Shown: positions 7,716-16,625 of the stretch, piece after piece
Numbering within the stretch: the stretch's first letter is position 1
How the letters are laid out: each line of letters opens with the position of its first letter
The notes under the pieces: generated by a model
The model's input: only the letters and a program-made list of their open reading frames with translations
What the model was told of the DNA's origin: nothing
Database searches by the model: none
Position numbers and translations under genes: made by a program
From: Micromonospora violae
GTDB lineage: Bacteria > Actinomycetota > Actinomycetes > Mycobacteriales > Micromonosporaceae
Assembly (NCBI RefSeq): GCF_004217135.1
Contig: NZ_SHKK01000001.1
Span: forward strand, 5,146,001 to 5,210,000
Reading direction: 5' to 3'
Length of the DNA: 64,000 nt

Positions 7716-9116
7716 ATGGCCCCCACCGCGCTCCTCGACGACCTGCGCGCCGCGCTCGGTGACGACGCCGTGCTCACCGACCCGGACCTGCTGCACCTGC
7801 ACCAGCGGGACGAGGCCGACCTGTGCGCCGCCGGCACCCCGCTGGTGGTGACTCGGCCACGCACCACCGCGCAGGTGGTCGCCGTGGTCCAGGCCGCAGC
7901 GCGGCACGGCGTACCGGTGGTGCCGCAGGGCGCGCGGACCGGGCTGGCGGGCGCGGCGAACGCGGTGGACGGCGCGGTGGTGCTCAGCACCGTCGCGATG
8001 ACCGAGATCCGGGAGATCGACCCGGTGAGCCGGATCGCGGTGGTCCAGCCCGGGGTGGTCAACGCGGCGCTGGCCGGTGCAGTGGCGAAGCAGGGCCTCT
8101 GGTACCCGCCGGATCCCGGCTCGTGGGAGTCGTCGACGATCGGCGGCAACGTGGCCACCAACGCCGGCGGCATGTGCTGTGTGAAGTACGGCGTGACCAC
8201 CGAGTACGTGCTCGGCCTGGAGGTGGTGCTCGCCTCCGGCGAGGTGCTGCGCACCGGGCGGCGTACGGCCAAGGGGGTGGCCGGCTACGACCTGACCCGG
8301 CTGTTCGTCGGTTCAGAGGGCACCCTCGGCGTGATCACCGAGGTGACCGTGGCGCTGCGGCCCGCCCCGGCCGACTCGCTGACCCTGGTGGCGGTCTTCC
8401 CCTCCACCGCCACGGCCGGCGCGGCGGTGGCCGAGATCGCGGCTCGCGGGCTCACCCCCAGTCTGCTGGAACTGCTGGACCAGACCCACCTGCGGGCGAT
8501 CGAGGCGTACCAGCCGATGGGGTTGCGGACCGAGGCGCAGGCCCTGTTGCTGGCCGCCGCCGACACCGGCACCCGGGCGGCGGACGACCTGGCCGCGCTG
8601 GCCGAGGTGTGCGAGGCCGTCGGCGCCGATGAGGTCTACGCGGCCACCGACGCGCTGGAGGCGGCGGCGCTGCTACAGGCTCGCCGGCTGGCTCACCCGG
8701 CGATGGAGAAGTTCGCGGCGGACGCCTACCCGGGCGGCAACGGTGGTCTGGTGATTGACGATGTGGCGGTGCCGCGCGGCGCACTGGCCGCGCTCCTGGA
8801 CGGGGTAGCCCGGATCGCGGCCGAGTGCGAGGTGCCGATCGGCGTGGTGGGGCACGCCGGAGACGGCAACATGCACCCGAACATCGTGGTCGACCGGGCT
8901 GACCCGGCGAGCGTGCAGCGGGGCCGGCGGGCGTTCGACGAGATCATGCGGCTCGGCCTGGACCTGGGCGGCACGTGCACCGGCGAGCACGGGGTGGGCC
9001 TGCTCAAGCGGGACTGGCTGGCCCAGGAGATCGGACCGGTCGGCGTCCGGGTGCATCAGGCGATCAAGTCGGCGCTCGACCCGGCCGGCCTGCTCAACCC
9101 GGGCAAGGTGCTCTGA
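7716..9116 (+). CDS. FAD-linked oxidase, GlcD/D-lactate dehydrogenase-like
   Basis: The protein has 466 residues with the FAD-binding type 4 domain first (PQGARTGLAGAANAVDGAVV, then PPDPGSWESSTIGGNVATNA and NAGGMCCVKYGVTTEYVLGL) and the FAD-oxidase C-terminal domain after it, ending with GHAGDGNMHPNIV and TCTGEHGVGLLKRDW. These motifs fit glycolate oxidase subunit GlcD or D-lactate/D-2-hydroxyacid dehydrogenases. No GlcE/GlcF partners are nearby, which favours a single-subunit 2-hydroxyacid dehydrogenase. The ATG at 7716 lies seven bases after TAGCCT (7703-7708). Confidence 0.9.
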   Translation: MAPTALLDDLRAALGDDAVLTDPDLLHLHQRDEADLCAAGTPLVVTRPRTTAQVVAVVQAAARHGVPVVPQGARTGLAGAANAVDGAVVLSTVAMTEIREIDPVSRIAVVQPGVVNAALAGAVAKQGLWYPPDPGSWESSTIGGNVATNAGGMCCVKYGVTTEYVLGLEVVLASGEVLRTGRRTAKGVAGYDLTRLFVGSEGTLGVITEVTVALRPAPADSLTLVAVFPSTATAGAAVAEIAARGLTPSLLELLDQTHLRAIEAYQPMGLRTEAQALLLAAADTGTRAADDLAALAEVCEAVGADEVYAATDALEAAALLQARRLAHPAMEKFAADAYPGGNGGLVIDDVAVPRGALAALLDGVARIAAECEVPIGVVGHAGDGNMHPNIVVDRADPASVQRGRRAFDEIMRLGLDLGGTCTGEHGVGLLKRDWLAQEIGPVGVRVHQAIKSALDPAGLLNPGKVL

Positions 9117-9126
9117 GCGGCTGTGG

Positions 9127-9663
9127 TCAGCCCTTGACCTCGGCCGGGGTCGCCTGGGTGAGCAGCAGCAGGATCTCCCCGGCGACCGGGGTGAGTTCCT
9201 CCCCCGGGCAGTCCTGCGAGGTGATCAGCCCGGTCGAGGTGATCAGGCTGGACGTCAGCGCGTCGATGCAGGTGGTCCGGTACCGCCGGGCCTGATCGGT
9301 CTCGTCGGCCAGCGCCGGGTTGGCGAGCAGCACCTGGAGCCGTTCGGTCAGCTCCGGTGCGAGGGTGCCCCGGGAGGTCACGCCGTCGCCGGCGCAGTCG
9401 ATGCACTGCCACGCGCCGTTGCGCTCGACGCTCAGGGTGCGCATTGGCCCGTCCTCGCCGAGCCGTTGGAGCAGGCTGACCTGGCCGGCGGCGACCGTGG
9501 TGGGGATCTCCAGTTGCGTTCCACCACCCGCCACGCCGGCGGACGGTTGCGCCAACGGGGTGCCGGGCTTGTCCCGGTCGAAGAGCGAGCACCCGGTCAG
9601 GGCGCCGACCAGCGCGACGGCGAGCAGGGGTAGGAGCAGGCGTTGGCGCGCGCGGGGAAGCAC
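9127..9663 (-). CDS. Putative lipoprotein
   Basis: Starting at the GTG at 9663, the product (178 residues) has an arginine-rich start, a hydrophobic core (LLLPLLAVALVGAL) and a lipobox ending TGC, so it is expected to be lipidated and held on the outer face of the membrane. The mature part has cysteines in QCIDCAGDG, TTCID and SQDCPG that could form two disulfides. I do not recognise the domain. TAGGTT (complement of 9671-9676) precedes the start by seven bases. A 6-bp inverted repeat lies 62 bases upstream. Confidence 0.72.
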   Translation of the reverse strand: MLPRARQRLLLPLLAVALVGALTGCSLFDRDKPGTPLAQPSAGVAGGGTQLEIPTTVAAGQVSLLQRLGEDGPMRTLSVERNGAWQCIDCAGDGVTSRGTLAPELTERLQVLLANPALADETDQARRYRTTCIDALTSSLITSTGLITSQDCPGEELTPVAGEILLLLTQATPAEVKG

Positions 9664-9724
9664 GCGCGGAAACCTACCCCACCGTAGGTAGCGTCCGAAA
9701 CCACCATCCGGGTCGGTATCGATG

Positions 9725-9740
9725 GTTACCCATTGGTAAC
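9725..9740. promoter_or_regulatory. Inverted repeat GTTACC-N4-GGTAAC
   Basis: A perfect 6-bp inverted repeat with a four-base centre lies between the end of glpD and the promoter of the lipoprotein gene. It is about 50 bases upstream of the lipoprotein -10 box, so it could be a regulator site for that gene. It is short for a terminator of glpD. Confidence 0.35.
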
Positions 9741-9751
9741 GTCGCAATTCG

Positions 9752-11584
9752 TCATCTAGCGGATGGGCGCAGCTCCGCCTGATCGTCGTCGCCACCCCGA
9801 TCGGCCGGGTAACCCCGGACGTCCGGAGCGTCCAGTCGGGCCGCGTCCGCCGCCGCGTCGTCCGGCATCAACTGGGACTGCCGCTCCGCCTCCACCCGGG
9901 CGCGGTAGTGCGCGACCTCGCGTTCCCGGGTCGCCGCATCCCAGCCGAGCACCGCGCCCATCAGTTCGGCGGCGTGCTCCGCCGACTCCAACCCCCGATG
10001 ACTGGTCTCGAACGAGATCCGGGTGCGCCGGGTCAACACGTCCTCCAGGTGCAACGCACCCTCGGCCCGCGCCGCGTACGCGACCTCCGCCGCCAGATAC
10101 TCCGGAGCACCAGCCAGCGGGGACCCCAGCAGCGGATCGGCGTCGACAAGCGCCAACAGGTCCAGCGTGAGGGTGCCGTACCGCTCCAACAGGTGCTCCA
10201 CCACGCCCACCGGCACACCGTGCCGGCGGGCCAGGTCGGCCCGGTCCCGCCACATCGCCGGGTACCCGTCAGCACCGAGCAGCGGCAGGTCGGCGGTGCG
10301 CGACGGGCGCGCGCCCCCGAGCCGGCGGGCAGCCCGGTCCACCACGTCCGACGCCATCACCCGGTACGTCGTGTACTTGCCGCCGGCGACCAGCAGCAAC
10401 CCGAGCATCGGCTCGAACACCGCGTGCTCACGGGACAGCTTCGAGGTCGAATCGGCCTCACCGGCCAGCAACGGCCGCAGCCCCGCGTACACCCCCTCGA
10501 TGTCGGCGGTGGTCAGCGGCCGGTCCAGCACCGTGTTGACCTGCTCAAGGAGGTAGTCGATGTCGCGGGCCGAGGCGGCCGGGTGGGAACGGTCCAACCG
10601 CCAGTCGGTGTCCGTGGTGCCGATGATCCAGTGCCCGCCCCACGGAATGACGAAGAGCACCGAACTCGCCGTACGCAGGATGAGCCCCGTCTCGCCGGTG
10701 ATCGCGGAACGGGGCACCACCAGGTGCACCCCCTTGGACGCGCGCACCCGGACGCCGGGCCGCAGACCCACGTCGTTGAGCATCCGGGACATGTCGTCGC
10801 TCCACACACCGGTGGCCGCGATGACGGTGCGGGCCTGCACCTCGAACTCCGCGTCCGGCGAGCCCGGCGGGGCTTCCAGATCCCGGACACGGACGCCCGT
10901 CACCTCGCGCGCCTGCCGGATCAGCCCCACGGCACGGGCACTGCTCACCACCGTGGCCCCGAGGCTGGCCGCGGTGCGGGCCAGGGTGACCACCAGCCGG
11001 GCGTCGTCCACCTGCCCGTCGTAGTAGCGGATCGCCCCGGCCAGCGCGTCGGCCCGCAGACTCGGGAAGACCCGCCGAGCACCCTCCCGGGTCAGGTGCC
11101 GGTGCAGGGGCATGCCCCGGCCACCGCCGAAGACCCCGGCGAAGGCGTCGTAGGCGGCCACCCCGGCCCCGTAGTACGAGCGGCGGAAGAGCCGGGCCGG
11201 CAGGTCCCGCAGACCCCGCCCGGCCGGCAGCGGCACCATGATCGGCACCGGGCGGACCAGGTGCGGCGCGAGCCGGGTGGCCAGCAGGCCCCGCTCGGTG
11301 AGCGCCTCGTGGACCAGGTGAAACTCCAACTGCTCCAGGTAACGCAGGCCACCGTGGATGAGTTTGCTGGACCGGCTGGACGTTCCGGCGGCCAGGTCAC
11401 GCGCCTCGACCAGCGCCACCTTCAGGCCCCGGGACGCCGCGTCCAGGGCGGCGCCGGCACCGGTCACCCCACCACCGATGACCAGCACGTCGAAGCGCTC
11501 GGCACGCAGTCGACGCAGGTCGGACACACGGCGGACCGGTGAGAGCTGACCGGCGACGGATCGGGAGATATTGGGGTCACGCAC
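9752..11584 (-). CDS. glpD: Glycerol-3-phosphate dehydrogenase (FAD)
   Basis: This 610-residue flavoprotein oxidises sn-glycerol 3-phosphate to dihydroxyacetone phosphate and feeds electrons to the membrane quinone pool. It opens with the FAD dinucleotide fold FDVLVIGGGVTGAGAALDAA, followed by SSKLIHGGLRYLEQ, and has WGGHWIIGTTDTDW, AGGKYTTYRVMA and the helical C-terminal DAO domain. The length is normal for GlpD. The GTG start at 11584 follows TACGGT (complement of 11591-11596) by six bases. The IS30 element sits about 80 bases upstream of that -10 box and does not break it. No glpK or glpF is present here. Confidence 0.93.
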   Translation of the reverse strand: MRDPNISRSVAGQLSPVRRVSDLRRLRAERFDVLVIGGGVTGAGAALDAASRGLKVALVEARDLAAGTSSRSSKLIHGGLRYLEQLEFHLVHEALTERGLLATRLAPHLVRPVPIMVPLPAGRGLRDLPARLFRRSYYGAGVAAYDAFAGVFGGGRGMPLHRHLTREGARRVFPSLRADALAGAIRYYDGQVDDARLVVTLARTAASLGATVVSSARAVGLIRQAREVTGVRVRDLEAPPGSPDAEFEVQARTVIAATGVWSDDMSRMLNDVGLRPGVRVRASKGVHLVVPRSAITGETGLILRTASSVLFVIPWGGHWIIGTTDTDWRLDRSHPAASARDIDYLLEQVNTVLDRPLTTADIEGVYAGLRPLLAGEADSTSKLSREHAVFEPMLGLLLVAGGKYTTYRVMASDVVDRAARRLGGARPSRTADLPLLGADGYPAMWRDRADLARRHGVPVGVVEHLLERYGTLTLDLLALVDADPLLGSPLAGAPEYLAAEVAYAARAEGALHLEDVLTRRTRISFETSHRGLESAEHAAELMGAVLGWDAATREREVAHYRARVEAERQSQLMPDDAAADAARLDAPDVRGYPADRGGDDDQAELRPSAR

Positions 11585-11674
11585 CCGTCCACCGTAACCG
11601 CCGTGTCACCGCGTCGACATTCGCCGCCCGCCCCACCTGGCCCCAAATGCCCGTTTCACAACCACCGCCCCACG

Positions 11675-11729
11675 GAGATCTTGGACAGTTTCCGTTAGCT
11701 GGGCGGGCTCAACCGGTGGTTGCAACACC
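11675..11729 (+). repeat. IS30 left terminal inverted repeat, 55 bp
   Basis: It begins GAGATCTTGGACAGTTTCCG and ends GGTTGCAACACC. It includes the last codons and the stop codon of the transposase gene. The matching copy is at 12761-12815. Confidence 0.9.
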
Positions 11730-12734
11730 GAGTAGCTGGGTCATCTTCTCACCTGGGGTGGCCCAGCCCAGGGTCATGCGGGGGCGGTCGTTGAGTTCGT
11801 CGGCGACGTGGTCGAGGCCGGCCTGGTCGATGGTGGTGAAGTCGAATTGGCCCTTGGGGAAGTACTGGCGCAGCAGCCCGTTGGTGTTCTCGTTGCTGCC
11901 GCGTTGCCAGGGGCTGTGGGGGTCGCAGAAGTAGACCGGGCAGTCGGTGGCGATGGTGAAGTCACGGTGGCGGGCCATCTCGACGCCCTGGTCCCAGGTC
12001 AGCGAGGCCCTCAACCGTTGTGGGAGCCAGGTCATCGCGGTGGCCAGCTGGGACACGACGTGTTCGGAGACCTTGCCCTCGGGCAGCCCGACCAGGATCA
12101 CGAACCGGGTAGCGCGTTCCACCAACGTGGCGATCGCGGAACCACCGCGCCCACCCCGACGGACCCCTTCGAGCAGGTCACCCTCCCAATGCCCCGGCAC
12201 CGCCCGGTCAGCGACCTCGGCTGGCCGGTCAGCGATGCGCAGGTTCACCCAGGGCCTAGCTGAACGCACCGCCCCGGCGCTCGCCGGCCGGCGGCGGCGG
12301 GCGGCCCGACCCGAGCGCAACGCCATCTGCCGCGTCAAGTCCGCACGCAGATTGCCCCGCGCCTGCAGGTAGATCGCCTGGTAAATCGTCTCGTGCGACA
12401 CCCACATCTCCGGCGTGTCCGGGAACTGCGTCCGCAGCCGGGCACTGATCTGCTGCGGCGAACGACGTCGTCGCAGCATATCCAGCACCACCTGACGCAA
12501 CGGCCCGTCAACAGCCAACCGCGGCACCCGCCCGGACCGGTTATGCCGCAGAAACGACGCCCACTGCGCCATCAACGGCTGATACCGCTGCCCATAGCGC
12601 TCGAACCGACCCACCTCCCGCGAGATCGTCGACACCGACCGCCCCAACCTTCGCGCGATCGACCGCAACGACTCACCCGCAGCCCGACCCAACCCAATCT
12701 GCTCCCGCTCCAGCGGGCTCAACCTCGACGCCAT
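11709..12734 (-). CDS. IS30 family transposase
   Basis: The protein has 341 residues. The N-terminal helix-turn-helix (LSPLEREQIGLGRAAGESL, then SIARRLGRSVSTISREVGR) is the IS30 binding domain. The catalytic triad fits DDE: Asp in HWEGDLLEG, Asp in LTWDQGVEMARH and Glu in RGSNENTNGLLRQYFPKG. The protein seems intact. The start is taken at the ATG at 12734, giving MASRLSPLE; a reading from 12770 would begin inside the right inverted repeat. Confidence 0.93.
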   Translation of the reverse strand: MASRLSPLEREQIGLGRAAGESLRSIARRLGRSVSTISREVGRFERYGQRYQPLMAQWASFLRHNRSGRVPRLAVDGPLRQVVLDMLRRRRSPQQISARLRTQFPDTPEMWVSHETIYQAIYLQARGNLRADLTRQMALRSGRAARRRRPASAGAVRSARPWVNLRIADRPAEVADRAVPGHWEGDLLEGVRRGGRGGSAIATLVERATRFVILVGLPEGKVSEHVVSQLATAMTWLPQRLRASLTWDQGVEMARHRDFTIATDCPVYFCDPHSPWQRGSNENTNGLLRQYFPKGQFDFTTIDQAGLDHVADELNDRPRMTLGWATPGEKMTQLLGVATTG

Positions 12735-12760
12735 AACCACCCCAACGACAATCACCGAAG

Positions 12761-12815
12761 GGTGTTGCAACCACCGGTTGAGCCCGCCCTGCTAACGGAA
12801 ACTGTCCAAGATCTC
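12761..12815 (-). repeat. IS30 right terminal inverted repeat, 55 bp
   Basis: Reverse complement of the left end with one mismatch. It holds the region just upstream of the transposase start and so may carry its promoter. Confidence 0.9.
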
Positions 12816-12837
12816 GACGGTTCTTCAACGTGGCAGT

Positions 12838-12850
12838 CGGTTCGAAACCG
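12838..12850. promoter_or_regulatory. Palindrome CGGTT-CGA-AACCG before the S8 protease gene
   Basis: A 13-base perfect palindrome overlaps the expected -35 region of the protease promoter (the -10 box is at 12864-12869). It could be a regulator binding site. It lies 22 bases from the IS end. Confidence 0.35.
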
Positions 12851-12875
12851 TTCACCGTGGTCGTAAGGTTCTCGG

Positions 12876-15530
12876 ATGCATGGTCAGCCCGCGTACCCCG
12901 GAATCAGCGCTCGCAATTCTCCCTGGCCGGTGGTCGCGGCCGTGTTGGCTGGCTTCTGGACGGTTGCGGTCACCGTGGGCACCCAGACCGGGGGCTGGCT
13001 CACCGATCAGCTGCTGCTGGGCTTCGGGCGCGACCGGATCGGCTGGCTCTGGCCGGTGCTCGGCCTGGTCACCGTCGTACTGGTGGGCACGCCCGCCCTG
13101 CTGCTGGCCGTCCTGCCCCGGTCGCTCGCGGTCCGGGCCACCGGGCGGGCCTGGCTGATCGGGGCACTCGCTCTCGGTGTGCTCACGCTGCTGCGGATCG
13201 TGCCGCAGGTGCACCACGAGGCGTACCTCGCCGCGCTGACCTGCGTGGCGGTCCTCTGCGCGCTCGCCGTGCGCTGGTCGGCGCGCGGGTCGGCGTACCC
13301 CGGGCCGGTCGGCGCGGTCGGCGGCCCGGCACCCGCCGGGAACGGCGACACCGCGCGACCCGAGGCCACCGGGCACGGCGACGCCACGCGGCCCGAGACC
13401 ACCGCGAACAGCGACGCCACGCGGCCCGAGACCACCGCGAACAGCGACGCCACGCGGCCCGAGACCACCGCCCGGCCGGAGGCCACCGCGAACGGCGACA
13501 CCGCGCGGCCCGAGGTTGTCGGAGAGCCGGCGCTGGTCGGGCGACGCCTGCGCCGGCTCGGCCCGGTGCCGCTGCTCGCGGTGGCCGCCGGGTTGGCGTT
13601 GCTGCTGCCGTGGGCCTGGTTGGGCGCGCTCGGCGGCCTCCTGGAGACCGTGCTCGCGGTGCTGGCGGCGGCCGCGCTCGGGGTGCTGGCCGCGACTCTG
13701 CTGGATGCCCCCTTCTGGTCCCGGTTCGCCCTCGGGCGACCGCCCCGGCCGGCTCGGCTGGTGCTGGTCGGCGGTCTGGTGGCCGGGGTGGCGCTGCTGC
13801 TGCTCGCGGCCGGCACCGGCCAGGCCGGCGCGCAGTTGCCCGCGCTGCTGACCCTGCCGCCGGTGGGTTTCGCGCTGGCCGCGCTCTGGGCGGCGGCCTG
13901 GCGGCCCACCACCGACCAGGCCGAGGCCGCGCGCGCCGGCCGAACCGCGACCGGCTGGCTCGTGGGCCTCGCCGCGCTCGGCCCGCTGGCCTTCACCGAC
14001 CCGGAAGAGATCACCCTGCTGCTGGTCGACACCCGCGACGTTCCGTTCTGGGTGGCGGCCACCGCCGGCGTCGGGCTCGCCGTCGCGGTCCTGGTCGCCA
14101 TCGGGTACGCGGTGCTGCTCGCCCGGCCGACGGCACGTACCCCGAACAGGCGGGTGGCCGCGGTGGCGGCAGTGGTACTGCTGGTGGCGTTCGGCGTGGT
14201 CGACCTCGGCCCCGGGCACCCGGGCCTGTACGGCGAGCGACTGTTCGTGGTGTTGCGCGCGCAGGCCGACCTGAGCGGCCTTCCGGCCGGTACGCCGGGC
14301 CGGGCCGGCCGGGACGCCCGCGCGACGGAGGTCTACCGGCGACTCGTGACGACCGCCGAGCAGAGCCAGGGCGACCTGCTCCGCGAGGTGAACCGGCTTC
14401 GACTCGACCCGGTGTCGTACTACCTGGTCAACGCCGTCGAGGTGGACGGCGGGCCGGCGGTGCGGGCCTGGCTCGCCCGCCGACCGGAGGTGGCCCGGGT
14501 GCTGGTCAGCCAGCGTCTGCGCCCGCTACCGGCCCCGGCCGGGCAGAGCCGGGGCAGCGCACCCAGGCCCACCGGCCCGGAGTGGAACATCCGCCAGATC
14601 GGCGCGGACCGGGTGTGGTCCCAACTCCGGGTCACCGGCGCGGGCATCGTGGTGGGCAGCTCCGACTCCGGGGTGGACGGCACCCATCCGGCGCTACAGG
14701 CCGGGTTCCGTGGGGGCGACGACTCCTGGTACGACCCGTGGGACGGCACCCGGAGCCCGACCGACCAGGGTGGGCACGGCACCCACACGGTGGGCAGCGC
14801 GGTCGGGCGCGACGGCATCGGGGTGGCCCCGGACGCGCAGTGGGTGGGCTGCGTGAACCTGGACCGCAACCTCGGCAGCCCCGGGCACTACCTGGACTGC
14901 CTCCAGTTCATGTTGGCGCCCTTTCCGGCTGGCGGCGACCCGTTCACCGACGGCCGTCCGGAGCGCGCCCCGCAGGTGCTGACCAACTCGTGGGGCTGCC
15001 CGCCCATCGAGGGTTGCGACCAGCGCGTCCTGCGGCCGGCCACTGCCGCGCTGGACGCCGCCGGGATCTTCGTGGTCGCCGCGGCCGGCAACACCGGCCC
15101 GTGGTGCGCGTCGATCGACGATCCGCCGGCGCCGTACCCGGACGTGCTGACCGTGGGCGCGGTGGACAACCAGCGGAGGGTCGCCGAGTTCTCCTCGCGG
15201 GGGCCGGTGCCGGGCGGCTCAGGGAAGCCCGACGTGCTGGCGCCGGGGGTGGGCGTGGTGTCGGCCATGCCGGGCGGCACGTACGCCGCGTTGGACGGCA
15301 CGTCGATGGCGACCCCGCAGGTGGCCGGGGTGGTCGCGCTGATGTGGTCGGCGAACCCGGCGCTGGTCGGTGACGTGAACCGGACCCGGCAGATCCTCCG
15401 GGACACCGCCACGGCGGCGACGCCCACCTACCGTTCCCGCAATCCGTCCGACGCCTGCGGCACCCCGTCGAACGTGACAGGTGCCGGCCAGGTGGACGCC
15501 TACGCCGCCGTTCGCGCCGCCCAGCAATGA
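12876..15530 (+). CDS. Membrane-anchored S8 (subtilisin-like) serine protease
   Basis: The 884-residue protein has two halves. Residues 1-470 hold about ten hydrophobic spans, broken near residues 155-210 by a hydrophilic Thr/Glu/Ala repeat insert. Residues 570-884 form a subtilisin domain: Asp597 in SSDSGVDGTHP, His634 in GGHGTHTVGSAVG, the oxyanion asparagine in VAAAGNTGPW and Ser810 in GTSMATPQVAGVVAL. All four key residues are present, so it should be active, probably on the outer face. A segment of about 100 residues with VLVSQRLRPL just before the domain may be an inhibitor-like propeptide. The ATG follows TAAGGT (12864-12869) by six bases. The IS30 element lies 60 bases upstream. Confidence 0.88.
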   Translation: MHGQPAYPGISARNSPWPVVAAVLAGFWTVAVTVGTQTGGWLTDQLLLGFGRDRIGWLWPVLGLVTVVLVGTPALLLAVLPRSLAVRATGRAWLIGALALGVLTLLRIVPQVHHEAYLAALTCVAVLCALAVRWSARGSAYPGPVGAVGGPAPAGNGDTARPEATGHGDATRPETTANSDATRPETTANSDATRPETTARPEATANGDTARPEVVGEPALVGRRLRRLGPVPLLAVAAGLALLLPWAWLGALGGLLETVLAVLAAAALGVLAATLLDAPFWSRFALGRPPRPARLVLVGGLVAGVALLLLAAGTGQAGAQLPALLTLPPVGFALAALWAAAWRPTTDQAEAARAGRTATGWLVGLAALGPLAFTDPEEITLLLVDTRDVPFWVAATAGVGLAVAVLVAIGYAVLLARPTARTPNRRVAAVAAVVLLVAFGVVDLGPGHPGLYGERLFVVLRAQADLSGLPAGTPGRAGRDARATEVYRRLVTTAEQSQGDLLREVNRLRLDPVSYYLVNAVEVDGGPAVRAWLARRPEVARVLVSQRLRPLPAPAGQSRGSAPRPTGPEWNIRQIGADRVWSQLRVTGAGIVVGSSDSGVDGTHPALQAGFRGGDDSWYDPWDGTRSPTDQGGHGTHTVGSAVGRDGIGVAPDAQWVGCVNLDRNLGSPGHYLDCLQFMLAPFPAGGDPFTDGRPERAPQVLTNSWGCPPIEGCDQRVLRPATAALDAAGIFVVAAAGNTGPWCASIDDPPAPYPDVLTVGAVDNQRRVAEFSSRGPVPGGSGKPDVLAPGVGVVSAMPGGTYAALDGTSMATPQVAGVVALMWSANPALVGDVNRTRQILRDTATAATPTYRSRNPSDACGTPSNVTGAGQVDAYAAVRAAQQ
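13380..13471 (+). repeat. 33-bp tandem repeat inside the S8 protease gene, 2.8 copies
   Basis: Two perfect 33-base units (13380-13412 and 13413-13445) and 26 bases of a third encode an 11-residue motif, DATRPETTANS, in the hydrophilic insert of the membrane half. Degenerate copies (DTARPEATGHG, EATANGDTARPE) flank it. Perfect identity in DNA suggests recent slippage or expansion. Confidence 0.9.
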
Positions 15531-15608
15531 TCGCCCCAGCAGAAGCAGTGATCGACGCCGCGCGAGCGGGGGTGCGACCCGACCCCCGGTGATCTAGGGT
15601 CGGCGACC

Positions 15609-16547
15609 ATGGACGCCGAGATCACCCTCACCGAGCTGACCGCCGACCTGGTCCCCAGCGTCGTGCAGCTCTGCCAGCAGGCGCTGGACCTGCCCGAGGA
15701 CGCCGCCGAAGCGGCAGCCATCGTGGACGTGCTCTGGCCCCGGGCCGCCGCCGCCGACCGGCCGGTGGTCGGGCTGGGCGCGTACCGGGGTGCGGACCTG
15801 GTCGGGGTGCTGCTCTGCTCGATGTCGTCGGCCGAGCCGGGGATCGGGCACGTGGACCTGGTCGCGGTCCGTGCGGATCAACGCCGTCGGGGCATCGGCC
15901 GGGCGCTGCTCCAGCGGGCCGAGCAGGTGCTCGCCGAGCGCGGGGCGACCGAGGTGCTGTTGGCCGGGAATCCGCCGTACTACGCGTGGCCGGGCATCGA
16001 CGTCCGCTACACCCCGGCGGTCTGCGCGGCCCTCGCGCTCGGCTACCAGCAGGACCGGACCGCCTGGAACATGACCGCGGACCTGTCGTACGACGGGTCG
16101 CCGGCGCTGCGGTCCACCGAGGCGGCGGAGCGGCGGCTGGCCGATCAGGGCGTCACCGTTCGGCGGGCGGAGCCGACGGACCTGCCGGCGCTGACGGCGT
16201 TCGCCCGGTCCACCTTCGGTGGCACGTGGGATGGCGAGTTGGCCGGATCGGTGGGGCGCGCCGACGTCGGTTGCCACCTGGCGGAGCGGGACGGCGAGGT
16301 GCTCGGCTTCGCCGCGTACGGGTCGTCCCGGCCGAGTTGGTTCGGGCCGATGGGCACCGCGCCGGCCGCGGAGGGGTCGGGCATCGGCGGGGTGCTGTTG
16401 CGGCGCTGCCTGCGCGACCAGCGGGCGGCGGGGCTGGACCGGGCACAGATCGGCTGGGTGGGTCCGGTGCCGTTCTATTCGGGCAGCGCGGGTGCGCGGA
16501 TCGAACGGGTCTTCTTCCTGTACCGGCGCACCCTACCGAAGGCGTAA
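15609..16547 (+). CDS. Tandem GNAT N-acetyltransferase
   Basis: The protein has 312 residues and two acetyltransferase folds. The first has the acetyl-CoA loop VRADQRRRGIGRALLQRAEQ (about residues 93-112); the second is weaker, with EGSGIGGVLLRRCLRDQ near residue 258. Two-domain GNATs of this size include mycothiol synthase and several drug or peptide acetyltransferases, but no substrate motif is visible. The ATG follows TAGGGT (15595-15600) by eight bases, suggesting a leaderless mRNA. Confidence 0.85.
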   Translation: MDAEITLTELTADLVPSVVQLCQQALDLPEDAAEAAAIVDVLWPRAAAADRPVVGLGAYRGADLVGVLLCSMSSAEPGIGHVDLVAVRADQRRRGIGRALLQRAEQVLAERGATEVLLAGNPPYYAWPGIDVRYTPAVCAALALGYQQDRTAWNMTADLSYDGSPALRSTEAAERRLADQGVTVRRAEPTDLPALTAFARSTFGGTWDGELAGSVGRADVGCHLAERDGEVLGFAAYGSSRPSWFGPMGTAPAAEGSGIGGVLLRRCLRDQRAAGLDRAQIGWVGPVPFYSGSAGARIERVFFLYRRTLPKA

Positions 16548-16625
16548 CCGGGGCAAACAGGACGTAGATCCGTTTGCCCGCAGCGGCCATCGACGCCCCC
16601 TACCGTTTCGGTAGAGGAGGCAGCC

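Larger units (their letters stand above)
11675..12815 (-). mobile_element. IS30-family insertion sequence, complete
   Basis: The element of about 1.14 kb contains one transposase gene and two 55-bp terminal inverted repeats (11675-11729 and 12761-12815) that differ at a single position (T versus A, the 26th base). If the true ends are the TTGG/CCAA four bases further in, the flanks become a GATC direct repeat within GAGATCTC, a palindromic target as IS30-type elements often prefer. The transposase stop codon lies inside the left repeat. Near-identical ends and an intact gene suggest a recent insertion between glpD and the S8 protease gene. Confidence 0.9.

Noticed and set aside
11675..12815. 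Long ORFs on the plus strand across the IS30 element
   Set aside because: They are mirror readings of the transposase and its ends; the transposase has all catalytic motifs on the minus strand.
12838..12850. GGTTCGAAACC as a tRNA T-loop
   Set aside because: No cloverleaf can be formed around it; no tRNA was found in the window.
13380..13471. The 33-base repeats as a CRISPR array
   Set aside because: The copies are directly adjacent without spacers, are in frame and encode a protein repeat.
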